From Candidatus Kerfeldbacteria bacterium (lineage in GTDB: Bacteria; Patescibacteriota; Patescibacteriia; UBA9570), in the NCBI GenBank assembly GCA_003512175.1, contig DOSP01000023.1:1-5475 (forward strand): a stretch of DNA of 5,475 nt, written 5' to 3'. Positions within the stretch are counted from its first letter, which is position 1. The number at the start of each line of letters is the position of its first letter. Of this stretch, positions 1-5,355 are shown in pieces. Both the position numbers and the translations under genes were made by a program. The notes below the pieces were generated by a model. It did not search any database, was not told the DNA's origin, and saw only the letters and a program-made list of their open reading frames with translations.

Positions 1-2
1 GC

Positions 3-113
3 GCGGACCCCATGAGCTTCATCGGCCTGGCCTACGGCCTGCTCGCCCTCGGGCAGCGGCAAAAGCTGCTGGCGCCGGCCAAGCTGACGGTCAAGAAGAG
101 CATGAAGAAGTAG
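3..113 (+). CDS. C-terminal end of an unrecognised protein (5' partial)
   Basis: The frame is open from the window edge to a TAG at 111-113 and gives 36 residues. They begin ADPMSFIGLAYGLLALG, continue through a QRQKLLAP stretch and end in the basic tail KKSMKK. The hydrophobic run followed by a lysine-rich tail could be the end of a membrane-associated protein, but I do not recognise the family. The frame is supported by third-position bias: 35 of 36 sense codons end in G or C (only CAA does not). The first 36 codons of the next gene have about 15 of 36. This makes the fragment foreign in codon use to its neighbours. In DNA this GC-rich, open frames occur by chance; a second frame is also open here, to a TAA near 196, and has no such bias. 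An ATG at 12 could in principle start a 33-residue peptide, but no ribosome site is visible because the window begins. Confidence 0.5.
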   Translation, partial: ADPMSFIGLAYGLLALGQRQKLLAPAKLTVKKSMKK

Positions 114-190
114 CGAGGAGGAAGGAGGAATACGCGGGGTGGGGGATGGTGTCAGCGATGATATCGTCCGCCTCCCCGCCGTTCTTGTGC

Positions 191-212
191 CGATAACGTC
201 ATAACGTTGTCG
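191..212. repeat. 9-bp hairpin with 4-nt loop
   Basis: CGATAACGT (191-199) pairs with ACGTTGTCG (204-212) through nine pairs, one of them a T-G wobble, around the loop CATA. The stem is compact and should be stable in RNA. There is no T-run on either side, so it is not a standard intrinsic terminator. It could be an RNA 3'-end stabiliser for the upstream gene, a protein-binding palindrome or part of a larger repeat unit with the 228-276 element. The function is unknown. Confidence 0.5.
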
Positions 213-227
213 CTAGAAGAACTTAAA

Positions 228-276
228 CCTTCTCCGCCCCTCGCAACTCGGGGCACCTCCTCCTTTCAGGAGAAGG
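228..276. repeat. REP-like palindromic element
   Basis: The outer arms CCTTCTCC (228-235) and GGAGAAGG (269-276) are perfect 8-bp complements. Inside them, GCCCC (236-240) pairs with GGGGC (250-254) around a 9-nt loop. A second pyrimidine arm, CCTCCTCC (256-263), competes for the right arm, since CTCCT (260-264) can form a 5-bp hairpin with AGGAG (268-272). On the minus strand the order is GGAGGAGGT, then the GCCCC/GGGGC hairpin, then GGAGAAGG. This is the shape of REP-type repeats: a GGAG foot beside a GC-rich hairpin, often mobilised by a RAYT transposase. Only one copy and no transposase lie in this window, so the repeat identity is inferred from form alone. Confidence 0.5.
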
Positions 277-284
277 CGATGCAG

Positions 285-290
285 TATAAT
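285..290 (+). promoter_or_regulatory. Possible distal -10 element upstream of the glycoside hydrolase
   Basis: This is a perfect TATAAT hexamer. There is no good -35 hexamer at 16-18 nt and no TG extension, so it is a weak promoter candidate. If used, transcription would begin near 297 and give a leader of about 60 nt containing the start-codon hairpin at 325-359. Confidence 0.3.
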
Positions 291-352
291 TACATAGTGC
301 TTGCCCGGGAAGGTTTTCTTGAACCATGGACTGTTATCCGGTACACTATGTA
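291..352. repeat. 9-bp inverted repeat around the promoter region
   Basis: TACATAGTG (291-299) and CACTATGTA (344-352) are perfect reverse complements separated by 44 nt. The right arm overlaps the proximal -10 hexamer (342-347) and the predicted transcription start. The left arm directly abuts the distal TATAAT. Possible roles are a two-site operator bridged by a dimeric regulator, or ends of a small mobile or invertible segment. The sequence shows the repeat only, not its function. Confidence 0.45.
319..347 (+). promoter_or_regulatory. Proximal promoter of the glycoside hydrolase gene
   Basis: The -35 TTGAAC (319-324) and -10 TACACT (342-347) are separated by exactly 17 nt. Each matches four of six positions of the sigma70 consensus. 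The usual spacing puts transcription start at about 354, only 3 nt before the ATG at 357. No Shine-Dalgarno sequence lies immediately before that ATG. The mRNA is therefore predicted to be almost leaderless. Confidence 0.6.
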
Positions 353-359
353 GTCCATG
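325..359 (+). promoter_or_regulatory. Inverted repeat that would hide the start codon
   Basis: CATGGACT (325-332) is a perfect 8-bp complement of AGTCCATG (352-359), which includes the ATG at 357-359. The spacer is 19 nt. A transcript starting upstream, for instance from the TATAAT at 285-290, could fold so that the start codon is paired. A transcript from the proximal promoter begins near 354 and lacks the left arm, leaving the start codon free. This is an inference from base pairing. The arms could equally be a DNA operator. Confidence 0.35.
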
Positions 360-1646
360 AAGCAGCTGTTTATTTTTTCACTGCTATTATTTCCATCCTT
401 AGCCTCCGCTCAAGTAATCGATTCAGTTTCCACCGATTTTCTTTCCGTCGCCACTGCTGAACCCTACACCGCCACCATTGCGGTGTACGGCTCTGATTTG
501 GATAATCTATTATTTAATCCAGTGACAGTCACACTCGGCCCATTAACGGGGACGGTCACTTCTGGTGACGATACCGGCATCAACCTGTCATTCACCATCG
601 ACAGCACATTGATTACTGAACGAGAATCAAACGAATATCTCACCATTACCTTGGCAAATACTCCAGTTGTGAACAGTCCAACGAGCATTGAGATATTTAA
701 TCCGTTCGTTGGTGATTATGTCTCACAAGCATCTCGTCAATTTGTTGAACAAATCGATCATCCACATAAACGAAACAAACAAAACATTGGCCTAAATGTG
801 CATTGGGCGCAGGGGAGTGATGAGACGCTCGACGATTTGTACAGTAAACGATTAGAGGACAGTAATACTGTCTGGGTGCGCGAACACATCAGTTATGAAC
901 AAGTGATGGGTAGTGACAGTGCGGCGTGGTTAAAACGCTACGATGAAGTGATGTTGCGCTATCGTGATAGCAATAAACGCGTAGTGGTGATGTTGGCCTA
1001 TGGCACCGGTGATGATGAATTTAAAGAGCCAGACAGTTGGAAAAACTTTGTCCGCCTGGTCGTCAAACGTTACCGCAATTACGTGGATGTGTGGGAAATC
1101 TGGAATGAACCTGATAGTGATAATTATCTGTCGCCACAGAGTAATTGGCGCACCTATCGGCATATTTTAAAAGTTGGTTCGCAAATGGTCCGGCAGTACG
1201 ATACCGATGCCATTGTATTAAATGGGGCGGTGTCCGATTTATCCAATCTTGAATTTACCAAGCAACTCTATCAGCACGGCAAACGATATTTTGATGATTT
1301 TAATGTTCATTTATACTACTGTACAAAATCGGATGAATTAACTAACGATTTTGAACAACTCCAACAAGTCATTGCCAAGTATCGTAAAGGTGAGCGAATT
1401 TGGATAACGGAATTTGGTTGTTCCACTGGTACGACAGGACTGAATAATAAAGATGTGAAAAAGTATATCAAGCAAACGACGAAAACGTTACTGTCTTACG
1501 ATAACGTTGGTCCGATTTTGTTGTACACCATGCGTGATCGCACCTATCTGACTGATGATCCCTACGAAGCCTATTTTGGTTTGATGGATGAAAATCTTTC
1601 ACCTAAACCCGTCTGGCGCTGGTACAAACTACTATCACAAAAATAA
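357..1646 (+). CDS. Secreted clan GH-A glycoside hydrolase with IPT-like domain
   Basis: The 429-residue product is a predicted exported carbohydrate-cleaving enzyme. A signal peptide occupies residues 1-18, with hydrophobic FIFSLLLF and an ASA cleavage site. Residues about 20-115 are beta-rich with a TIAVYGSDL stretch, resembling an IPT/TIG or other Ig-like domain. Residues about 140-425 look like a TIM barrel of clan GH-A. VWEIWNEPD (245-253) places the likely acid/base at Glu251, and IWITEFG (348-354) places the likely nucleophile at Glu352. His318 in NVHLYY and Arg175 in VWVREH fit other conserved barrel positions. The pattern is closest to GH39-like or GH5-like 'cellulase family' proteins, but substrate and exact family cannot be read from sequence alone. 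The start is supported by the signal peptide beginning at this ATG and by the promoter just upstream. The gene converges on the propeller-protein gene across a shared terminator hairpin. Confidence 0.85.
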   Translation: MKQLFIFSLLLFPSLASAQVIDSVSTDFLSVATAEPYTATIAVYGSDLDNLLFNPVTVTLGPLTGTVTSGDDTGINLSFTIDSTLITERESNEYLTITLANTPVVNSPTSIEIFNPFVGDYVSQASRQFVEQIDHPHKRNKQNIGLNVHWAQGSDETLDDLYSKRLEDSNTVWVREHISYEQVMGSDSAAWLKRYDEVMLRYRDSNKRVVVMLAYGTGDDEFKEPDSWKNFVRLVVKRYRNYVDVWEIWNEPDSDNYLSPQSNWRTYRHILKVGSQMVRQYDTDAIVLNGAVSDLSNLEFTKQLYQHGKRYFDDFNVHLYYCTKSDELTNDFEQLQQVIAKYRKGERIWITEFGCSTGTTGLNNKDVKKYIKQTTKTLLSYDNVGPILLYTMRDRTYLTDDPYEAYFGLMDENLSPKPVWRWYKLLSQK

Positions 1647-1673
1647 CCCCACACTTCAGGTGTGTGGGTTATT
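1642..1673 (-). terminator. Intrinsic terminator at the convergent stops
   Basis: AATAACCC (1642-1649) pairs with GGGTTATT (1666-1673), and CACAC (1650-1654) pairs with GTGTG (1660-1664), around a TTCAG loop with one bulged T at 1665. On the minus strand the stem runs into TTATTTTTG, a good U-tract, so it should end the propeller-gene transcript. On the plus strand the tract is only TTATTAG, so termination of the hydrolase transcript may be weaker. The stop codons of both genes lie in or at the ends of the stem. Confidence 0.75.
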
Positions 1674-4323
1674 AGAGACTAATCGTCCGAATAACGTCAT
1701 TCATCGTGTCGGCCACATACAGTTTGCCGGCGCGGAAATCAAAGCCTTTGGGGTTATGCCACTCGGCCGCCGTGTCGGTGCCATTCACATAACCCACATT
1801 GCCATTACCCGATAACGTCATTACCACTCGGCTTGTTAAGCTCATGGCGCGTACTTTGTGCGAACCAGCTTCTGTCCAATACAGCATACCATTGTCTTCT
1901 TTGACATATTCTGGAATCGACAAACCGCTGACGACCGTAGTCACTTTTTTGGTGCTCAGATTAACAGCTTTGATGGCTGAATTATATTTATCTGCGACAT
2001 ACAAGGTTGAGCCATCACTGGATACACCGAGGGTGTATGGGCCATTAAAGATACTGGTGCTGCCATCTCCAGCAATTAAACTGGTTTGTCCTGTGGTCGC
2101 ATTGACTGAACGAATGCGATTATTGCTGCCCTCGGCCACGTACAAGGTTTTGCCATCCGGAGAAACCACAATACCGGTTGGGCGATTAAAGTAGGCACAA
2201 CCAGCTACTGCTAAATCAAATTCATCGGCACACGGCCCACCTTCGGCGTAACCATTCGAATCTTGGGTAGTGAAGGCAAAGTTGTTTCCGCCTGCTCCGG
2301 TGACATAACTTGTTTCACCTGTGTCCGTATTCAGTTTGCGAATACGATGATTATTTCGATCCACAAAGTAGAGCCACTGATCATCCGGTGATAACGCAAT
2401 GGCGGTAGGATCAGACATCCGAGCCGCCGTACCAGCGCCTTCACGGTAACTATCCATGACGTGACCAGCTAACGCAGAGAGCTTATCGGTGGCAAAATCA
2501 TAGACGACCAGTTGATTGTTCACCGACATGTACATCTTTTGTTGATCCGAGGAAAACGCCACATCTTTTGGTCTACCCAGCAAGGCTTCACTCGATTCCG
2601 CAAAGTTTTGTTGGAAGCGATGACTGCCAGCAATCAATTCAGGGAGAGTACCATCACTATGCCAAGCCAGAATAGCCGAGCCACCTTTATACAGAACATA
2701 GATCCGTTTAGCAGTGACCGTATCGGCATGCTCTGGCTCTTTGGCACAGAGTTCTACTTGGACACGTTGGTGCTTATACGGTTTATGCAAACTGAATTGG
2801 AGCTCCGCTTTGTAGAGTCCATTGTCTAACGCGGTCATGCGCACACCACGGTGAGGGACAATTTTACCTACCCGTTTGGCTTTAGCTGGCTTGGTGCGGA
2901 AGGTTTTAAACTCGCTCCAGTCTCCACAGGTTCCAGCGGTGCAGCCTTGTACTCGGAATTGATAATCTTGGTTAGCTTGAAGATATTTTTTGGTAATTTT
3001 CTTTTTACGTACAGTTAAGTTACGAAAGGTTTTTACACGCTCATCGTTATGCCACAGTTGCACATTGTACGATGTCGCATCCAGTGTGGCTGGCCAATGA
3101 ATCGTCGCTCGGCGCGATTTACGGCGACTACTCCGTAATTCTCCAAGAGCAAAAATCCGGCTTTGTTCCCAAGCGCTTTGGTTATGGTCGCGCTGATTTT
3201 TCCGTTTGGTCTTGTTGAGTTTTTTATTATCGTATTGCGTACGCAGCCGGAAAAACACTTGGTCGCCCTGATACTTTGGGCGGAGCAGGTAGTTTTGACT
3301 ATACACCGTTTTATCTTTATCGGCCCGAATGTACCAGATATCACGCCAGTTCCGCTGACCGGCTTCACGAAAATTGAGGCCGCACGTAGGTCCGGTTTTC
3401 TTTTTAGCCGCAGGCTGGAAGATTAAATTGGTGTCCCAAGAATAATATTCTTCCCAACTTAGGGTATCTTCTTGCACAAATACGTCTGATGGCCAATTCA
3501 GGTTTTCAGTTTCTCGTTCTAATGACAGTTGTTTGGTCGAGCTGGCCGTAACGCTGCCGCTTGGATTAGCTTCTGCTAAGCGCACTTTCCAAATCTCATT
3601 GAACACGCCAATCGAATAGCTGGACACCACGAATAAGTTTCGCTTCTGTAGAAACAATCCACCAATGTCTTCTAACTCACTGATCAGTAGATCCGAGACC
3701 ACACCAGTACTCACATTCACTGCTCGGACGGTGCCTTCACCGGCATTCACAAAGATAATACTGCGCGCTTCTGGCCAGTAGAGTAATTTGGTTGGTTGGC
3801 TTAAGCCACTCGCAAAAACGGTTATGCTTCCCCCCGCGCGGTTCACACCCAGAATACGGTTGTTGCCGGTATCGCTCACAAACACCGTATCACCTTCTAC
3901 CACCACGCCCTTTGGTCCGGATAGGCCAGTTAAAAAAGTACTCACTACACCATTTTCCAGTTTACGGATCACATTATTGTTGGTATCAGCAATAAATATC
4001 TGTTCGGCATTATCGCCAAACACGGCTATGTCTTGCGGCTCGGCAAATTGAGCATTCAAGGCTGAATCATTTTTATAGCCATATTCACCCGAACCGGCTA
4101 CTCGTTCAAGACTACCATCCGACTTCACTTTTTCGATGCGGTTATTGATGGTATCGAGTACATAGATATCATCGGCATCTGTATCAAAACCACGCGGTTC
4201 ATCTAAGTAACCGGCGGCGTCATCTTGGCTTAAAAACGTATCGGTCTGATAGGTAGCTGCGGAGGCTGTGCCGGCTAGAGCCAGCAATAAAAAGGTAATG
4301 GAGATAGAATATGGTTTGGTCAT
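1672..4323 (-). CDS. Secreted double NHL beta-propeller protein with FN3-like core
   Basis: The 883-residue product has a signal peptide (1-22, ending TASA). Two beta-propellers built of NHL-type repeats flank a central region. In the N-terminal propeller (about 23-290) repeat cores lie at DTINNRIEKV (57-66), ADTNNNVIRKL (112-122) and SDTGNNRILGV (150-160). In the C-terminal propeller (about 545-883) they lie at VDRNNHRIRKL (654-664), AEGSNNRIRSV (730-740), ADKYNSAIKAV (777-787) and ADTMNDVIRTI (871-881). The centre holds a clear fibronectin-III-like domain at about 406-477 (Trp410, Tyr419, YQFRVQGC). A probable earlier one at about 310-392 has a lysine/arginine-rich insertion at 367-378. A further beta-rich segment covers 483-545. 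NHL propellers usually bind proteins, nucleic acids or glycans, and some are lyases. No enzyme motif is evident here, so an extracellular binding or adhesion role is inferred. The start is set by the signal peptide and an extended -10 element 6 nt upstream. Confidence 0.85.
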   Translation of the reverse strand: MTKPYSISITFLLLALAGTASAATYQTDTFLSQDDAAGYLDEPRGFDTDADDIYVLDTINNRIEKVKSDGSLERVAGSGEYGYKNDSALNAQFAEPQDIAVFGDNAEQIFIADTNNNVIRKLENGVVSTFLTGLSGPKGVVVEGDTVFVSDTGNNRILGVNRAGGSITVFASGLSQPTKLLYWPEARSIIFVNAGEGTVRAVNVSTGVVSDLLISELEDIGGLFLQKRNLFVVSSYSIGVFNEIWKVRLAEANPSGSVTASSTKQLSLERETENLNWPSDVFVQEDTLSWEEYYSWDTNLIFQPAAKKKTGPTCGLNFREAGQRNWRDIWYIRADKDKTVYSQNYLLRPKYQGDQVFFRLRTQYDNKKLNKTKRKNQRDHNQSAWEQSRIFALGELRSSRRKSRRATIHWPATLDATSYNVQLWHNDERVKTFRNLTVRKKKITKKYLQANQDYQFRVQGCTAGTCGDWSEFKTFRTKPAKAKRVGKIVPHRGVRMTALDNGLYKAELQFSLHKPYKHQRVQVELCAKEPEHADTVTAKRIYVLYKGGSAILAWHSDGTLPELIAGSHRFQQNFAESSEALLGRPKDVAFSSDQQKMYMSVNNQLVVYDFATDKLSALAGHVMDSYREGAGTAARMSDPTAIALSPDDQWLYFVDRNNHRIRKLNTDTGETSYVTGAGGNNFAFTTQDSNGYAEGGPCADEFDLAVAGCAYFNRPTGIVVSPDGKTLYVAEGSNNRIRSVNATTGQTSLIAGDGSTSIFNGPYTLGVSSDGSTLYVADKYNSAIKAVNLSTKKVTTVVSGLSIPEYVKEDNGMLYWTEAGSHKVRAMSLTSRVVMTLSGNGNVGYVNGTDTAAEWHNPKGFDFRAGKLYVADTMNDVIRTISL

Positions 4324-4329
4324 GCTGGC

Positions 4330-4338
4330 AGTATAGCA
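4330..4338 (-). promoter_or_regulatory. Extended -10 promoter of the propeller gene
   Basis: Read on the minus strand this is TGCTATACT, an extended -10 (TGn plus TATACT, five of six to consensus). Six bases separate it from the ATG at 4323, so the predicted transcription start is the A of the start codon. No good -35 is visible at 17-18 nt, which the TG extension can compensate for. No Shine-Dalgarno sequence lies between promoter and start. Confidence 0.65.
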
Positions 4339-4354
4339 CAGGCCAGGAGGAGTA

Positions 4355-4363
4355 TGTTATACT
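4355..4363 (+). promoter_or_regulatory. Extended -10 promoter of purE
   Basis: TGTTATACT is an extended -10 followed by 7 nt and the ATG at 4371, which predicts a leader of about 1 nt. It mirrors the opposite-facing element at 4330-4338. An AGGAGG-like run at 4346-4352 lies too far from this ATG (about 19 nt) to be its ribosome site and would lie upstream of the predicted transcript start. It supports the 4371 start over a longer in-frame start at 4311, which would overlap the divergent gene. Confidence 0.65.
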
Positions 4364-4370
4364 CTCCCAT

Positions 4371-4862
4371 ATGGCTCAACCAGTGGTCAGCATCATCATG
4401 GGTAGCGATTCAGATTTACCGGTCATGCAGCCGGCGGCTGATGTGCTTAAGCAATTTGGTGTGGAATATGAATTAATGGTCATGTCGGCTCATCGGACAC
4501 CAGAGAACACCTTTGAGTTTGCTAAAGCGGCGGCTGGCCGTGGCATCCAGGTCATTATCAGTGGTGCGGGCGGAGCGGCACATTTAGCCGGTGTGGTGGC
4601 ATCATCAACCACCTTGCCAGTGATTGGCGTACCGATTAATTCCTCAAATTCTGTGAGCGGGATTGATTCGTTATTATCTACGGTGCAAATGCCATCGGGC
4701 ATACCGGTGGCCACAGTGGCTATCAATGGTGGAAAAAATGCTGGCATTTTAGCCGCGCAAATTATTGCCCTGCATCAGCCAGATCTCCAACAAAAATTGA
4801 TTAACTTCAAACAATCATTGAAAGACGGCGTCCAAGCCGCTAACGACCGGTTGAACCATTAA
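4371..4862 (+). CDS. purE: N5-carboxyaminoimidazole ribonucleotide mutase PurE
   Basis: PurE interconverts N5-CAIR and CAIR in cytoplasmic de novo purine synthesis. It normally acts after the ATP-dependent carboxylase PurK and forms an octamer. The 163-residue product has the usual class I length and motifs: GSDSD (11-15) for the ribonucleotide phosphate site, SAHRTP (39-44) with catalytic His41, GAGGAAHLAG (65-74), and DSLLSTVQMPSGIPVATVAI (99-118). The loop INSSNSVSGIDS (89-100) appears one residue longer than the E. coli loop as I recall it. The ATG at 4371 is chosen because MAQPVVSIIMGSDSD matches the family N-terminus and a -10 element sits 7 nt upstream. No purK or other purine gene is adjacent; the next gene is convergent and overlaps the last 23 bases. 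Confidence 0.95.
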   Translation: MAQPVVSIIMGSDSDLPVMQPAADVLKQFGVEYELMVMSAHRTPENTFEFAKAAAGRGIQVIISGAGGAAHLAGVVASSTTLPVIGVPINSSNSVSGIDSLLSTVQMPSGIPVATVAINGGKNAGILAAQIIALHQPDLQQKLINFKQSLKDGVQAANDRLNH

Positions 4863-5331
4863 GTTGTTTTTCGAGCCGTTCTTCAATGGTAGTGACATCA
4901 AGTTCTTTCAACATTCTCTGTAATTCTTTATCTTGTTCTGTATCTAGCCCTTGTTTCTGTGCCAGGTAGGTAACGAGTGCTAACACTTTGGTAATTTCTC
5001 GTTCCGTAATTAAATCTAGCTGTAGATCGGTTTCTTCCCGAATGTCTGCCACATGGGCTGCTCGATTTTGGGAGATTAATACCACAATTGCTAAAAAGAT
5101 CGCTTCCAGCGAAACAACCGTAGTCAGCAACACAAACGGGTAGGGATCAAACGCCGGTAAGAATGAAATCCAGCCAAGATTGCTACACAGCCAAAGTAAG
5201 AAGAACACCAGATTTCCTATCAGAAACCAGATGGTACCAAATCTACTGGTCGTCCAATCTGCCAGCTTGGCCGAAACGGTGCGGCGAGAGTTGGCCCGAG
5301 CCTGTAAACTTTGAATACGAGACGGATACAT
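4840..5331 (-). CDS. DUF1003 family membrane protein
   Basis: The 163-residue product matches the DUF1003 pattern. A basic N-terminus (RANSRRTVSAKLADW) is followed by a first membrane segment at about 33-53 (FGTIWFLIGNLVFFLLWL), the signature DPYPF (62-66), a second membrane segment at about 66-86, and SQNR (87-90). A charged, probably helical or coiled-coil tail (about 95-157) contains REETDLQLDLITEREI. Function is unknown for the family; placement is in the cytoplasmic membrane with the long tail probably cytoplasmic. The ATG at 5331 is preferred because a TATACT element lies 9 nt upstream. In-frame ATGs at 5352 and 5382 would give longer proteins overlapping the divergent ATPase start. The 5352 start has a GGAG 11 nt upstream and remains possible. 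The 3' end overlaps purE tail-to-tail. Confidence 0.85.
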   Translation of the reverse strand: MYPSRIQSLQARANSRRTVSAKLADWTTSRFGTIWFLIGNLVFFLLWLCSNLGWISFLPAFDPYPFVLLTTVVSLEAIFLAIVVLISQNRAAHVADIREETDLQLDLITEREITKVLALVTYLAQKQGLDTEQDKELQRMLKELDVTTIEERLEKQLNGSTGR

Positions 5332-5340
5332 AGCAGATAT

Positions 5341-5346
5341 AGTATA
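5341..5346 (-). promoter_or_regulatory. -10 element of the DUF1003 gene
   Basis: Read on the minus strand this is TATACT, with a weak -35-like TTGGAG (5364-5369) at 17 nt. Transcription would start near 5334, 3 nt before the ATG at 5331. It overlaps the opposite-facing -10 element at 5343-5348 by four base pairs. Confidence 0.5.
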
Positions 5347-5348
5347 AT
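5343..5348 (+). promoter_or_regulatory. -10 element of the P-type ATPase gene
   Basis: This is a perfect TATAAT hexamer followed by 7 nt and the ATG at 5356, which predicts a leader of about 1 nt. No convincing -35 or TG extension is visible. It shares four base pairs with the minus-strand -10 of the DUF1003 gene, so the two promoters cannot be occupied at once. Confidence 0.55.
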
Positions 5349-5355
5349 TCATTGG

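Larger units (their letters stand above)
114..356. other. Hairpin-rich non-coding spacer with a composition break
   Basis: I find no convincing gene in these 243 bases. The left part is GC-rich and starts with a purine-rich run (114-130). A possible long-range stem pairs GCGGGG (134-139) with CCCCGC (174-179). Two clearer hairpins follow, annotated separately at 191-212 and 228-276. From about 280 the sequence becomes AT-richer and carries promoter-like elements and inverted repeats leading into the gene at 357. None of the hairpins is followed by a U-run on the plus strand, so no intrinsic terminator can be assigned to the gene ending at 113. Confidence 0.7.

Noticed and set aside
146..196. 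A 16-codon frame (ATG at 146, TAA at 194-196) downstream of an AAGGAGG-like run at 122-128
   Set aside because: The spacing of about 17 nt is too long for a ribosome site, the peptide is very short, and it lies in GC-rich DNA where chance frames are frequent.
326..460. ATG at 326 in a different frame from the hydrolase
   Set aside because: It runs into the hydrolase coding region in another frame with no family resemblance; the signal peptide clearly starts at 357.
1672..4323. Repeated 'D..NN.I' coding units considered as a DNA tandem repeat array
   Set aside because: The periodicity is at the protein level (propeller blades with diverged codons), not a nucleotide repeat, and there is no CRISPR-like repeat/spacer spacing.
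4346..4356. AGGAGG-type run followed by an ATG at 4354
   Set aside because: That ATG is out of frame with purE and lies inside the extended -10 region; the run is upstream of the predicted transcript start.
4311..4370. A 20-codon N-terminal extension of purE
   Set aside because: It overlaps the start of the divergent gene, crosses both promoters, and adds residues absent from the PurE family.
4851..4890. Possible purE terminator: ACCATT (4855-4860) with AATGGT (4885-4890), and a T-run at 4866-4870
   Set aside because: The stem is only 6 bp with a 24-nt loop, and the T-run lies inside the loop rather than after the stem.
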